Shown piece after piece: positions 25,550-36,314 of a DNA stretch of 64,000 nt. Positions within the stretch are counted from its first letter, which is position 1. Each line of letters starts with the position of its first letter. The stretch spans positions 880,376 through 944,375 of the forward strand of contig NZ_FOIE01000001.1 of NCBI RefSeq assembly GCF_900111455.1, written 5' to 3'. Made by a program: the position numbers and the translations under genes. The notes beneath the pieces were generated by a model. It did no database searches, had not been told where the DNA came from, and saw only the letters and a program-made list of their open reading frames with translations. Source of the stretch: Geodermatophilus poikilotrophus (GTDB lineage: Bacteria > Actinomycetota > Actinomycetes > Mycobacteriales > Geodermatophilaceae).

Positions 25550-25886
25550 GGAACTCCCTGATCGTGCCGGTCCACGGCCTCGGCCCCAGGGGGCACCGCG
25601 AGGCCGACGACGGACGGCGTGCCCGTCCCCGCCAGTGTCCTACACGTTGCTGGGGAGCAGCTGGGCGCGCACGCGGGCGAGCCGACCGGACACCGAGAGT
25701 GGCCGACACCAGCCGTCCGCGCACCGCGTGCGCAGCCCTGCCCCCAGCCTCCGCTGACTGCTAGCCTCGGTCTTGCGTCGGGCAGCTCCCCCCGTGGCTG
25801 CCCGACGCCCCATCTCCCGGCCTCTTGCTGGTCCCCGCCGCGCCCCTGCCCTGAGCCCGTGGAGGGTGGGCAGGACGGTGCCCTCC
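25550..25886. other. 337-base intergenic region (moxR promoter side, repeat copy at left end)
   Basis: Promoter region of the MoxR operon on the minus strand; GTGTAGGACAC near 25639-25649 is a small palindrome that may overlap the -10 region. The left end holds a degenerate copy of the stop-adjacent repeat. On the plus strand a TAGCCT at about 25764 has no gene behind it. No coding signal seen. Confidence 0.4.
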
Positions 25887-25889
25887 TCA
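25838..25889 (-). repeat. Stop-adjacent palindromic repeat, copy 6 (degenerate)
   Basis: On the minus strand begins at the NlpC/P60 stop codon: TGAGGAGGGCACCGTCC, then CCACCCTCCACGGGCTCAGG. The GGACCCCC block is eroded, the central GGGCTCAGGGC is kept. Confidence 0.45.
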
Positions 25890-27239
25890 GGCCGTCGGCC
25901 GCACCGCGCCGTAGTAGTCGCTGCCGAACCACATCGACGAGATCCGCACGACGTCCCCGCTCTGCGGCGCCTGGACCACCTGACCGCCGCCGATGTAGAG
26001 CGCCACGTGGTAGATCGACGTGTGGTCCGCGGTCTCGCCCCAGAACACCATGTCGCCGGGCTGCAGGTCGTCGGCGGCGACGGTCCGGTCGCGGAAGCGC
26101 CAGTACTGCTCGCGGCTGGTGCCACCGATCCAGATGCCGGCCTGCGCGTAGGCGTACTCGGTCAGCCCCGAGCAGTCGAAGCCGTAGACCGCCGTGTCCG
26201 GCGGGATGCCGTGGGTCGGGCCGTTGCCGTTGCCGCCACCCCAGCTGTAGGGCAGCCCGCGCTGGCTCTTCGCCGCCGCGATGGCCCGGTCCACCACCGA
26301 CCCCGTGGGCGCGCCGGCCGTGGTGCCGGTGCCGGTCGGCGCCCCAGCGCCGGAGTACGTCGACGAGGACGAGCCGGCCGACGACGAGGAGCTGCTCGAC
26401 GAGGACCGTGCGGACGAGCCGCTCGACGCGGGCGGAGCCGCCGGCGGGCGGACCTGCGCCGCGCCGGCCGTGGCCGCCGCGGCAGCAGCCGCGGCCGCGG
26501 CACCCTGGGCGCCGTGGAGCACCTCCTGGGCCTCCACGAGCTCGGCCTCCAGCACCTCGCGCCGGTCGGCGAGCTCGGCGGCCTGGGCCCGCGCCGAGAC
26601 CTCCTGCGACTGCGCACTGGCCAGGGACTCCGCCGCCGCGGCCTCGGCCTGACCGGCCGCCTGCACCGCGACCTGCGCGGCCTCCTCGGCAGCAGCGGCC
26701 TCCTGCTCCAGGACGGTCAGCTCGGCGACGACGTCGGCCCGGTGACCGCCCGCGGCCTCCAGCAGCGCGACCCGCTCCACCAGCTGCGCGGGCCCCGCGG
26801 CGGTGACCAGCGCGGCCGCCCCCGGGCTCGTGCTGCCCTGCATGTAGCTCGACCGCGCGAAGGCGACCACCTGGTCACGGCCGCGGCCCAGCTCGGCGGC
26901 GGCCCGCTCGGCGGCCGCGGCGGCGACATCGGCGGTGGCCCGCGCCTCCTCCTGGGCGGCACGGCGCACCTCGTACTCCTGCAGGGCGATCTGCGCGCCC
27001 CGGCGGGCGGCGTCCACCCGCTCCTGGGCCTGCGCCAGCTGGGCGCCGATCTCACCGACGCGGGCGGCCGCGGCATCGCGCCCGGCCTGGGCCGCGGCCA
27101 CCTGCTCGTCGCCGGGAGCGGCCACGGCCGCCCCGGGCACCAGGCCGGCCAGGACCAGGGCGGTGACTGCCGTCCCGGCTCCGCGCACCAGCCACCCGCA
27201 GCGCCTCGGATGGCTCTCCCGCTCGTCCGTCCTGCCCAC
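25887..27239 (-). CDS. Coiled-coil NlpC/P60 peptidoglycan endopeptidase (RipA-like)
   Basis: Secreted peptidoglycan hydrolase, 450 residues. Signal peptide about 1-40 (TAVTALVLAGLVPGAAVA), a long Ala/Glu/Gln-rich coiled coil (about 45-270), a Ser-rich linker (about 285-315), and a C-terminal NlpC/P60 domain. Catalytic Cys is in YGFDCSGLTEYAY, His in SIYHVALYIGGG; the third polar residue appears to be the Gln of VVQAPQSGD. The coiled coil plus NlpC layout matches the RipA/CwlO-type hydrolases, which cleave stem peptides and are usually activated by division or FtsEX-type partners. No c-di-AMP riboswitch is visible upstream. Confidence 0.92.
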   Translation of the reverse strand: MGRTDERESHPRRCGWLVRGAGTAVTALVLAGLVPGAAVAAPGDEQVAAAQAGRDAAAARVGEIGAQLAQAQERVDAARRGAQIALQEYEVRRAAQEEARATADVAAAAAERAAAELGRGRDQVVAFARSSYMQGSTSPGAAALVTAAGPAQLVERVALLEAAGGHRADVVAELTVLEQEAAAAEEAAQVAVQAAGQAEAAAAESLASAQSQEVSARAQAAELADRREVLEAELVEAQEVLHGAQGAAAAAAAAAATAGAAQVRPPAAPPASSGSSARSSSSSSSSSAGSSSSTYSGAGAPTGTGTTAGAPTGSVVDRAIAAAKSQRGLPYSWGGGNGNGPTHGIPPDTAVYGFDCSGLTEYAYAQAGIWIGGTSREQYWRFRDRTVAADDLQPGDMVFWGETADHTSIYHVALYIGGGQVVQAPQSGDVVRISSMWFGSDYYGAVRPTA

Positions 27240-27329
27240 GTCCGACCTTCCTCACGACCTCGTCGACCGGCGCCCGGAGGCGCACTCCGGTGCCGGAACG
27301 ACAAGATCAGGGAAGGTGTTGAGCGGGCA

Positions 27330-27347
27330 CTCCCCCCGTGGGGGGAG
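27330..27347 (-). terminator. GC hairpin downstream of the acyl-CoA ligase
   Basis: CTCCCCCC (27330-27337) pairs with GGGGGGAG (27340-27347). It lies 110 bases past the acyl-CoA ligase stop and 90 bases upstream of the endopeptidase start, on the same transcript strand, so it probably separates them. Confidence 0.5.
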
Positions 27348-27456
27348 GCCACCGCCGGAAATGGGGTGTCAGGTGCGGGCCCCGTCCCGGGTCCCGGCCT
27401 GCGACGGGTCGGCAGGACGCGGTCCTCCTACCAGCGGTGGGGCACGGGGGTCCCCC

Positions 27457-28992
27457 TCAGTTGACCTGGCGGTCGGCGTCCGACCAGAAGGCCTCGCGCA
27501 GCTTGAACTTCTGGATCTTGCCGGTGGCGGTGCGGGCGAGCTCGTCGCGGAACTCCACGCGCTTGGGGATCTTGTACCCGGCGATCCGGCCCCGGCAGTG
27601 GGCGACGATCTCCTCGGCGGTGACCTGCCGGCCCTCGGCGACGACCACCACGGCGGTCACCATCTCACCCCACTTCTCGTCCGGGACGCCGATGACCGCC
27701 ACCTCCGCGACCGCCGGGTGGCTGAAGACGACGTCCTCGACCTCGATCGACGAGACGTTCTCCCCGCCGGTGATGATCACGTCCTTCTTGCGGTCGGAGA
27801 TGGTGAGGTAGCCGCCGTCGTCGATGCTGCCGCCGTCCCCGGTGTGGAACCAGCCGCCCTCGAGGGCCTCGCCCGTGGCATCCGGGTTGTCCCAGTAGCC
27901 GGCCAGCACCGTGTTGCTCTGCACCAGCACCTCGCCGGACTCGCTGGTCCTCATCCGGGTGCCGAGCGCCGGGACGCCGGCGCGGGACAGCTTCCTGGCC
28001 CGTTCCTCCGGCTCGAGGGCGTCGTACTCCTCACGCGGCCGGTTGACGGTGACCAGCGGGGCGGTCTCGGTGAGGCCGTAGATCTGGTTGAACTCCCAGC
28101 CCAGCTCCTCCTCGATGCGGGCGATGGTCCGCGACGGCGGCGGCGCGCCGGCGACCACGATGCGCACCCGGTCGCGTCCGGGGATCTCCCCCTCCCAGGA
28201 GGCCGCGGCGTCGAGGACGGCGCTCCACACCGCGGGCGCCCCGCACATCAACGTCACGCCGTGCTGCTCCACGCGGCGCAGGATCTCCGCGCCCTCCACC
28301 TTGCGCAGGGCCACCTGGCGGGCGCCGAGGCCGGCCAGGGCGTAGGGCATGCCCCAGCCGTTGCAGTGGAACAGGGGCAGCGTGTGCAGGTAGACGTCCC
28401 GGTCGCTGACCTGCATGTGCATGCCGAAGGTGACCGCGTTGACCCACTCGTTGCGGTGGGTCATCTGCACGCCCTTGGGCCGCGCCGTCGTGCCGCTCGT
28501 GTAGTTGACCGTGGCGGTCGCGTCCTCGTCGGGCTCCGACCACGGCCGTGGCTCGACGTCGAACCGCAGCAGCTGCTCGTACTCCTCGCCGATGGTGAAC
28601 CGGTGCTCGGCCTCGATGGGCTTGAGCGACGACTCCAGCTCCGGGTCGACGAAGAGGACACGAGCCCCGGAGTGGCCGACGATGTAGCCGACCTCCTCCT
28701 GGGAGAGCCTGAAGTTGATCGGCACGAGGATCCGGCCCGACGACGGGACGCCGAGCAGCAGCTCGATGAGCCGCCCGGCGTTGTGACTGACGACCGCCAC
28801 CCGGTCGCCCTCGCCGATGCCCAGCCCGTCGAGGGCGGCCTGCATGGCGCGGGCGCGGCGGGCGACCTCGCGGTAGGTGACGTCGCCCAGCGACGGCGCG
28901 GGCTGGTTCGGCTCGTCCACGATGCCGACCCGGTCGCCGTAGACCAGCTCGGCGCGGTCGAGGAAGTCTCGGGTGGTCAAGGGCACGCGCAT
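27457..28992 (-). CDS. Acyl-CoA synthetase (AMP-binding, fatty-acid CoA ligase type)
   Basis: Adenylate-forming enzyme of 511 residues that activates a carboxylic acid to its CoA thioester. Seen: the P-loop YTSGTTARPKGVQMT (about 165), PLFHCNGWGMPYAL, YGLTETAPLVTVN, GWFHTGD (about 385) and the hinge DRKKDVIITGGENVSSIEVE; Lys of RTATGKIQKFKL near the C-terminus is the catalytic lysine. Similar proteins act on medium/long-chain or aromatic acids. Monocistronic, ATG start. Confidence 0.93.
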   Translation of the reverse strand: MRVPLTTRDFLDRAELVYGDRVGIVDEPNQPAPSLGDVTYREVARRARAMQAALDGLGIGEGDRVAVVSHNAGRLIELLLGVPSSGRILVPINFRLSQEEVGYIVGHSGARVLFVDPELESSLKPIEAEHRFTIGEEYEQLLRFDVEPRPWSEPDEDATATVNYTSGTTARPKGVQMTHRNEWVNAVTFGMHMQVSDRDVYLHTLPLFHCNGWGMPYALAGLGARQVALRKVEGAEILRRVEQHGVTLMCGAPAVWSAVLDAAASWEGEIPGRDRVRIVVAGAPPPSRTIARIEEELGWEFNQIYGLTETAPLVTVNRPREEYDALEPEERARKLSRAGVPALGTRMRTSESGEVLVQSNTVLAGYWDNPDATGEALEGGWFHTGDGGSIDDGGYLTISDRKKDVIITGGENVSSIEVEDVVFSHPAVAEVAVIGVPDEKWGEMVTAVVVVAEGRQVTAEEIVAHCRGRIAGYKIPKRVEFRDELARTATGKIQKFKLREAFWSDADRQVN

Positions 28993-29087
28993 GCGGAGCT
29001 CCCGGGTCCTCGGGCCGACCAGCCGGCCGGCCGCTCGACGTGGTGCCCGTCACGCTAGCGGCCGATCCCGGTCCGGTGCGTCCCGGC

Positions 29088-29510
29088 TCAGCCCAGCAGC
29101 GCCCAGAGTGCAGCGCCGGTCCCCGCCGTCGCGGCGACCGCCCGCACGGTGTCGACCCGCAGCAGCCCCCGGTGCGCCGCGTCGTCCCAGGCCGCCCCCA
29201 GCCGGCGGTGCAGCGGGACGGCGCCCAGCGCGGTGGCCGCCAGGACGACGGCCAGGCACGCGGCGCCCAGGAGGACCGGCGGCAGCGGCGTCCCCCCGGG
29301 CCGGGCGGCGAGCAGCCACAGCGTCGTGACGCCCTGGCCGGCGAACAGCGGCCCCACGACCGGGGTGATCCGCTGCTGGTGGCGGCGCTCGTAGGCCGGG
29401 AAGGCCGCCGGCGGGACGAGCGCGAACTGCGGGTAGACCAGCGCCCGCACCGTCCACTGGAAGCCGGCGTAGGCCGCGGTCAGCGCCAGGTGGACGGCCA
29501 GCAGCGTCAC
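29088..29510 (-). CDS. Four-helix membrane protein (DUF1772-like)
   Basis: 140 residues with about four hydrophobic segments (VHLALTAAYAGFQW, PLFAGQGVTTLWLL, LLGAACLAVVLAATAL, AVAATAGTGAALWALL) and conserved-looking NTRL-type region around VPLHRRLGAAWD. Resembles DUF1772-type integral membrane proteins of unknown function. GTG start overlaps the stop of the upstream gene (29507-29510), third member of a coupled Sir2 operon. Confidence 0.75.
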   Translation of the reverse strand: MTLLAVHLALTAAYAGFQWTVRALVYPQFALVPPAAFPAYERRHQQRITPVVGPLFAGQGVTTLWLLAARPGGTPLPPVLLGAACLAVVLAATALGAVPLHRRLGAAWDDAAHRGLLRVDTVRAVAATAGTGAALWALLG

Positions 29511-29818
29511 CCCTTCGGCCGCTTGCCGCGCCAGGCCAGGCTCTGCGCGTCCAGCTCGCGCAGCAGCGGGTCCCCCTCGGCCAGCACCCGCTCGGCGAGC
29601 GCCACGGCGGCGGCCAGCTGGTCGTCGTCGAGCTGCCCGGAGGCCGGCGAGCGGCGGCGGTCCAGGACGTCGTACCAGCGCCCGCCGACGGCGTGGTCGA
29701 GCAGGATCCGCCCGAAGCAGTGGTCGGCGGTGACCACCCACCGGCCGGCCCGCGCCCGCCGGGGCAGCTCGTCGTCCACCAGCTGCCGGTAGCGGGCGTA
29801 GAGCTCGTCCCGCGTCAC
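29507..29818 (-). CDS. Small conserved hypothetical protein in the Sir2 operon
   Basis: 103-residue soluble protein with a basic N-terminal half and the notable segment ADHCFGRILLDHAVGGRWYD, where conserved-looking Cys and His residues occur. Family not recognised beyond its regular actinobacterial look. Both ends overlap neighbours by GTGA, so it is translated from the same mRNA as the Sir2 deacylase and the membrane protein. Confidence 0.75.
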   Translation of the reverse strand: MTRDELYARYRQLVDDELPRRARAGRWVVTADHCFGRILLDHAVGGRWYDVLDRRRSPASGQLDDDQLAAAVALAERVLAEGDPLLRELDAQSLAWRGKRPKG

Positions 29819-30549
29819 GGCGCCAGCAGCCGGGGCAGCGACGTCCCGATCGGCTCGCGCACGACCAGGTCGGCGACGACGTCGTAGGGGGTCGGCTCGG
29901 CGTTGACGACCACGACCCGCGCGCCGGACTGCTGGGCAAGGTCGGTCAGCCCGGCCGCCGGGTGCACGGTCAGCGAGGTGCCGACGGCGAGGAAGACGTC
30001 GCAGTCGGTCGCCGCCTCCGCGGCGGCCTCGACGACCGCCGGGTCGAGCGCCTGGCCGAAGCTGACCGTCGCGGACTTGAGGATGCCGCCGCAGACCCGG
30101 CAGGCCGGGTCCGGTTCACCGGCGTCGACGCGGGCGAGCGCCTCGGCCATCGTCGTCCGGTCCCCGCAGGCCAGGCACTCGACGGCGTGCACCGTGCCGT
30201 GCAGCTCGAGCACCAGCTCCGGCGAGGACCCGGCCGCCTGGTGCAGCCCGTCGACGTTCTGGGTGAGCAGGGCCCGCAGCCGGCCCTGCCGCTCCAGGTC
30301 GACCAGCGCCCGGTGGCCGGCGTTGGGGCGGGCGTCGGGCGCGGTGTCGCGGCGCATCAGCCAGGCCCGGCGGCGGATGTCGGGGTCGGCCACGTAGTAG
30401 GACAGCGTCACGAGCTTCTCGGCGTCCGGGTCGCGGGTCCACACGCCGTTGGGCCCGCGGTAGTCGGGGATGCCGCTGTCGGTGGAGATGCCCGCGCCGG
30501 TGAGCACGGTCACCCGCCGGGCGTCGGCCAGCCAGCCGGGGTGCGTCAC
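29815..30549 (-). CDS. NAD-dependent protein deacylase (sirtuin, Sir2 family)
   Basis: Sirtuin of 244 residues, removing acyl groups from lysines with NAD. Seen: VLTGAGISTDSGIPDYRG, LLTQNVDGLHQAAG, ELHGTVHAVEC with the catalytic His, zinc cysteines CLACGD and CRVCGG, and VVVVNAEPTPYD. GTG at 30549 preferred: TACGGT lies seven bases upstream, a leaderless promoter. A GTG three codons earlier (30558) would overlap that element. Divergent from aconitase; heads a three-gene coupled operon. Confidence 0.92.
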   Translation of the reverse strand: MTHPGWLADARRVTVLTGAGISTDSGIPDYRGPNGVWTRDPDAEKLVTLSYYVADPDIRRRAWLMRRDTAPDARPNAGHRALVDLERQGRLRALLTQNVDGLHQAAGSSPELVLELHGTVHAVECLACGDRTTMAEALARVDAGEPDPACRVCGGILKSATVSFGQALDPAVVEAAAEAATDCDVFLAVGTSLTVHPAAGLTDLAQQSGARVVVVNAEPTPYDVVADLVVREPIGTSLPRLLAP

Positions 30550-30791
30550 GTCGTCCACCGTAGGAGCCCTCGCCCGACGACCAGCCGGGACCGGCGTTGC
30601 GGCTGCTGGCTCACGACCGGTGGTGAGCCAGGAGCCGTTCCGACCAGCCCACCTGGTCACCGGGAGGCGACCGCGGGGCCCCTCGGAGCCAGGGAAGGGT
30701 CGCCTCACCTCTGCAGGATGGCGGGCTCCTGGGATGATGCGGGGTGGCAAGCAGCAGCGCGACGGACCAGCTGAGGGGTAGGCGCAGAGAA

Positions 30792-33638
<2,847 letters not shown>

Positions 33639-33648
33639 CGCACACCGC

Positions 33649-34410
33649 ATGGACCTGGGCCTGGGCGGCCGCGGATACCTGGTCACCGGCGCGAGCCGGG
33701 GGCTGGGGTTCGCGGCGGCCCAGGCCCTCGTCGCCGACGGCGCGCGGGTGCTGGTGAACTCGCGCTCGACGGGGGCCGTGGACGCCGCCGTCGCCGCCCT
33801 GGGCGGGGCGCCGGCGGCGTCCGGCCTCGCCGCCGACCTCACCGACCCCGACGCCGCGGAGCGCCTCGTAGCGGCCGCCCTCGACCGCCTCGGCCGGGTC
33901 AACGGCGCGCTGCTCAGCGTCGGCGGCCCGGAGCCGGGCACCGTGCTGGACACCGCCGAGGACGCCTGGCGGGACGGCGTGGAGAGCGTGCTGCTCGGCC
34001 CGCTCCGGCTGGTGCGGGCGCTGGTCCCCCACCTCGCCGAGGGTGCGGCGATCGGCTTCGTGCTCTCCACCTCCGCCCGCTCCCCGCTGCCCGGCCTGGC
34101 CGTATCCAACGGCCTGCGCCCCGGCCTGGCGATGACCGCCAAGCAGCTGGCCGACGAGCTGGCCCCCCGCGGGATCCGGGTGGTCGGGCTGCTGCCTGGC
34201 ACCTTCGCCACCGAGCTGGTCGTCGGGCTCGAGGACGCCTCCGGCGACCCGGCGCGCGCCCGCTCCCGGGCCGAGGCCGGCATCCCGCTGGGCCGGGTCG
34301 GCGAACCCGCCGAGTTCGGCCGGGTGGCCGCCTTCCTGCTCTCCCCCGCCGCCTCCTACGTCACCGGTACCAGCGTCGCCGTCGACGGTGGCCGGCTGAG
34401 GACGCCGTGA
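33649..34410 (+). CDS. SDR-family protein lacking the catalytic YxxxK
   Basis: 253 residues with an intact cofactor site (YLVTGASRGLGFAAAQAL) and C-terminal PAASYVTGTSVAVDGG. At the usual NNAG position it has LLSVGGP, and the active-site Tyr-Lys is replaced by VSNGLRPGLAMTAKQ, a variant known from atypical SDRs. It may bind NAD(P) without classical reduction or use another mechanism. Only 10 bases after aconitase, so probably same transcript. A stop-adjacent repeat and a chelatase gene follow. Confidence 0.85.
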   Translation: MDLGLGGRGYLVTGASRGLGFAAAQALVADGARVLVNSRSTGAVDAAVAALGGAPAASGLAADLTDPDAAERLVAAALDRLGRVNGALLSVGGPEPGTVLDTAEDAWRDGVESVLLGPLRLVRALVPHLAEGAAIGFVLSTSARSPLPGLAVSNGLRPGLAMTAKQLADELAPRGIRVVGLLPGTFATELVVGLEDASGDPARARSRAEAGIPLGRVGEPAEFGRVAAFLLSPAASYVTGTSVAVDGGRLRTP

Positions 34411-34431
34411 CAGAGGACCCGCTCGTCCCCC

Positions 34432-34492
34432 GAGGAGGACCCCCCTGCCCCCCGCCGCTCGCGAGCTCGCGGCGGGACCCTGCAGGCGGGCC
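34432..34492 (+). repeat. Stop-adjacent palindromic repeat, copy 2
   Basis: GAGGAGGACCCCCCTGCCCC, central CCGCTCGCGAGCTCGCGG (perfect palindrome), closing ACCCTGCAGG. Starts 22 bases after the SDR stop. Confidence 0.6.
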
Positions 34493-34529
34493 GGTCGACG
34501 CCCAGGGTGGGCCCCTGGAAGGGGGCCCC

Positions 34530-35222
34530 GTGCTGGTCGCCTGCGCGCACGGCACCCGCAACCCCACCGGTCGGCGGCTGATCGCCCAACTGGCCCTCGC
34601 CGCGCGTGACCTGCGCCCCGGCCTGGTCACCACCGCCGCCTTCGTCGACGTGCAGCCGCCCACGGTGGCCGACGTCGTCGCGGGCCTGGCCGACGGCGGG
34701 CGTCCCTCGGTCGTGGTCCCGCTGCTGCTCTCCGGCGGCTACCACGTGCACGTGGACATCGCCCGGGCCGTGCGCGACCACGACGTGGCCCGCGCCGCCC
34801 GTCCGTTGGGCCCCGACCCCCGGCTGGTCGCCGTCCTGCACGACCGGCTGCTCGCCGCCGGCGCCGACCCGAACGACCCGGCCACGGCCGTGGTGCTCGC
34901 CGCCGCGGGGTCCAGCGACCCGCGGTCGGTCGCCGACGTCGACGCGACGGCGGCCGCGCTGCAGGAGCGCTGGACCGGCCCGGTGAGCACCGGCTACGGC
35001 TCGGCCGCGCAGCCGCCGGTGCCCGAGGCGGTCTCGGCGGCCCGCGCCACCGGCGCCCGGCGGGTCGTGCTCGCCGCCTACCTGCTGGCACCGGGCCACT
35101 TCCACGACAAGCTCGGCGGGGCCGGCGCGGACACGGTCACCGCTCCGCTGCTGCCCGACGACCGCATCGCCGCCGTCCTGCTCGACCGCTACGACGCCGT
35201 GGTCTCCGCCTGGTCCACCTGA
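34530..35222 (+). CDS. CbiX/sirohydrochlorin chelatase-like protein
   Basis: Two-half CbiX-type protein (230 residues) that inserts Fe, Co or Ni into a tetrapyrrole such as sirohydrochlorin. N-terminal half VLVACAHGTRNPTGRRL carries the metal His; VPLLLSGGYHVHVDI supplies another. The second half has AAAGSSDPRSVADVD (no His) and AYLLAPGHFHDKL. GTG at 34530 chosen: GGAAGGGG lies just upstream and the chelatase fold begins there; an earlier GTG at 34407 would translate through the repeat. No nir/cys/cbi genes are adjacent, so iron versus cobalt specificity is open. Confidence 0.87.
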   Translation: MLVACAHGTRNPTGRRLIAQLALAARDLRPGLVTTAAFVDVQPPTVADVVAGLADGGRPSVVVPLLLSGGYHVHVDIARAVRDHDVARAARPLGPDPRLVAVLHDRLLAAGADPNDPATAVVLAAAGSSDPRSVADVDATAAALQERWTGPVSTGYGSAAQPPVPEAVSAARATGARRVVLAAYLLAPGHFHDKLGGAGADTVTAPLLPDDRIAAVLLDRYDAVVSAWST

Positions 35223-35270
35223 CAACCGGCGCAACGGCTGGGATCATGGAGTCGGGCCGCCTCTCGGCCC

Positions 35271-35313
35271 CCGGACGAGCGGTGCCGTACCCGGACAGCG
35301 ACAAGACGGCGCC
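35271..35313 (+). ncRNA. Guanidine-III (ykkC-III) riboswitch
   Basis: Compact pseudoknot aptamer. It opens CCGGACGAGC (35271-35280), has GGTGCCGT (35281-35288) pairing with ACGGCGCC (35306-35313), and contains the conserved ACCCGGACAGCGACAAG between them. This agrees closely with the known ykkC-III consensus (as in Thermobifida fusca), recalled from the literature. It ends four bases before the ribosome binding site GGAGG (35317-35321) of the SMR exporter gene, a position for translational control; this class turns expression on with guanidinium. Confidence 0.88.
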
Positions 35314-35326
35314 TGTGGAGGCCGTC

Positions 35327-35641
35327 GTGTCCTGGCTCGTGCTCGTCCTGTCCGGTGTGCTGGAGGCCGTGTGGGCCACCGCGCTGGGCCGTTCCGAGGG
35401 ATTCAGCCGCCTCGCCCCGTCCGTGGTCTTCGGCGTGGCTCTGGTCCTGAGCATGGTGGGGCTGGCCTACGCGATGCGCGAGCTGCCCGTCGGAACGGCG
35501 TACGCGGTGTGGGTCGGGATCGGCGCGGTCCTGACCGTCGTGATCGCCATGGTGACGGGCGAGGAGGCCGTGTCCCCGGTGAAGCTGCTGTTGCTCGCCG
35601 GGATCGTCGGCTGCGTCGTGGGGCTGAAGGTCTTGCACTGA
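35327..35641 (+). CDS. gdx: SMR guanidinium exporter (Gdx/SugE type)
   Basis: Small multidrug-resistance transporter of 104 residues with four membrane helices. Gdx hallmarks: SWLVLVLSGVLEAVWATALG with the essential Glu at 13 and Trp at 16, then RSEGFSRLAPSVVFG, ELPVGTAYAVWVGIGAVLTV and KLLLLAGIVGCVVGLKVL. Gdx proteins exchange guanidinium for two protons as homodimers or antiparallel dimers. GTG start with GGAGG five bases before. A guanidine-III riboswitch lies in the leader, confirming substrate by context. Confidence 0.93.
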   Translation: MSWLVLVLSGVLEAVWATALGRSEGFSRLAPSVVFGVALVLSMVGLAYAMRELPVGTAYAVWVGIGAVLTVVIAMVTGEEAVSPVKLLLLAGIVGCVVGLKVLH

Positions 35642-35643
35642 AC

Positions 35644-35698
35644 GAGGACCCCCTCCCCCCACGGCGCGCAGGCTCGGGGCGGCGCCCTGGACGGGGCC
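35644..35698 (+). repeat. Stop-adjacent palindromic repeat, copy 3
   Basis: GAGGACCCCCTCCCCCCACG, then GCAGGCTCGGGGCGGC, starting three bases after the exporter stop. Confidence 0.6.
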
Positions 35699-35806
35699 GG
35701 CGGGCCCGTTCGGGGTGGCCGTTCCGGGCCCGCACCGGCTACCTGCAGGCGGGCCCCTCGGCGCCGCTTCCTACAGTCGCTGTACCGAGGACGACGGACC
35801 CGCAGG

Positions 35807-36271
35807 TCACTGCGGTGCGAGTAGCCCCCGCAGCTCCTGGGTCAGCGCCTCGCGGGCCTCGGGGTGCTGGTGCCAGGCCGCGGGAGTGGCCTGGAGGAGG
35901 GAAATCCGCCAGCGTCCGGCTCCCTCGTCGACCGCGATCAGCGTGTGGACCGTGTGGTAGCGCGGGTGGATGTCGTTGTCCCCGGGCGGGATCATCCCGG
36001 CGTGGGCCAGCAGCACCGCGACGCCCGGCGCCACCGGCCGCACGGACCGGATCACCGCGATGTAGGTGGCCGTCTGGTGACCGGAGAAGATCTGCCGGAA
36101 GTCGGCGGCGATGGCCAGCCGCCCGTGGTGGTGCGTGCCGTCGTACCCGATGATGTCCCCGTCGTCGGCGAAGGCGGCTGCGACCGCGGCGCCGCTGCGC
36201 CGGTTCCACCCGTCGAGGAACTGGGCGTAGAGCGCACGGATCTGGGCGTCGTACGGGTGCGCGGACGTCAC
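35807..36271 (-). CDS. SgcJ/EcaC-type NTF2-like protein
   Basis: 154-residue cone-fold protein of the SnoaL/NTF2 superfamily. Seen: IRALYAQFLDGWNRRSGAAV and VAAAFADDGDIIGYDGTHHHG, the pattern of the SgcJ/EcaC oxidoreductase family. Such domains bind small hydrophobic ligands or act as uncharacterised enzymes. GTG start. Monocistronic, 43 bases from the ABC exporter start-side gene end at its right. Confidence 0.82.
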   Translation of the reverse strand: MTSAHPYDAQIRALYAQFLDGWNRRSGAAVAAAFADDGDIIGYDGTHHHGRLAIAADFRQIFSGHQTATYIAVIRSVRPVAPGVAVLLAHAGMIPPGDNDIHPRYHTVHTLIAVDEGAGRWRISLLQATPAAWHQHPEAREALTQELRGLLAPQ

Positions 36272-36314
36272 GCTGGCTCCTCCTGCGTTGCTGGGACAGG
36301 AGGAACGGTAGTGG

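Noticed and set aside
25760-25790. Plus-strand TAGCCT promoter-like element
   Set aside because: No gene or clear RNA follows it; both neighbours are on the other strand.
27240-27456. c-di-AMP (ydaO) riboswitch upstream of the NlpC/P60 gene
   Set aside because: Expected from known actinobacterial hydrolase leaders, but the conserved blocks are not present; only a simple GC hairpin is seen.
34407-34529. N-terminal extension of the chelatase from an upstream GTG
   Set aside because: The extension translates the palindromic repeat (Pro-rich nonsense); a GTG with a ribosome binding site at 34530 fits the domain start.
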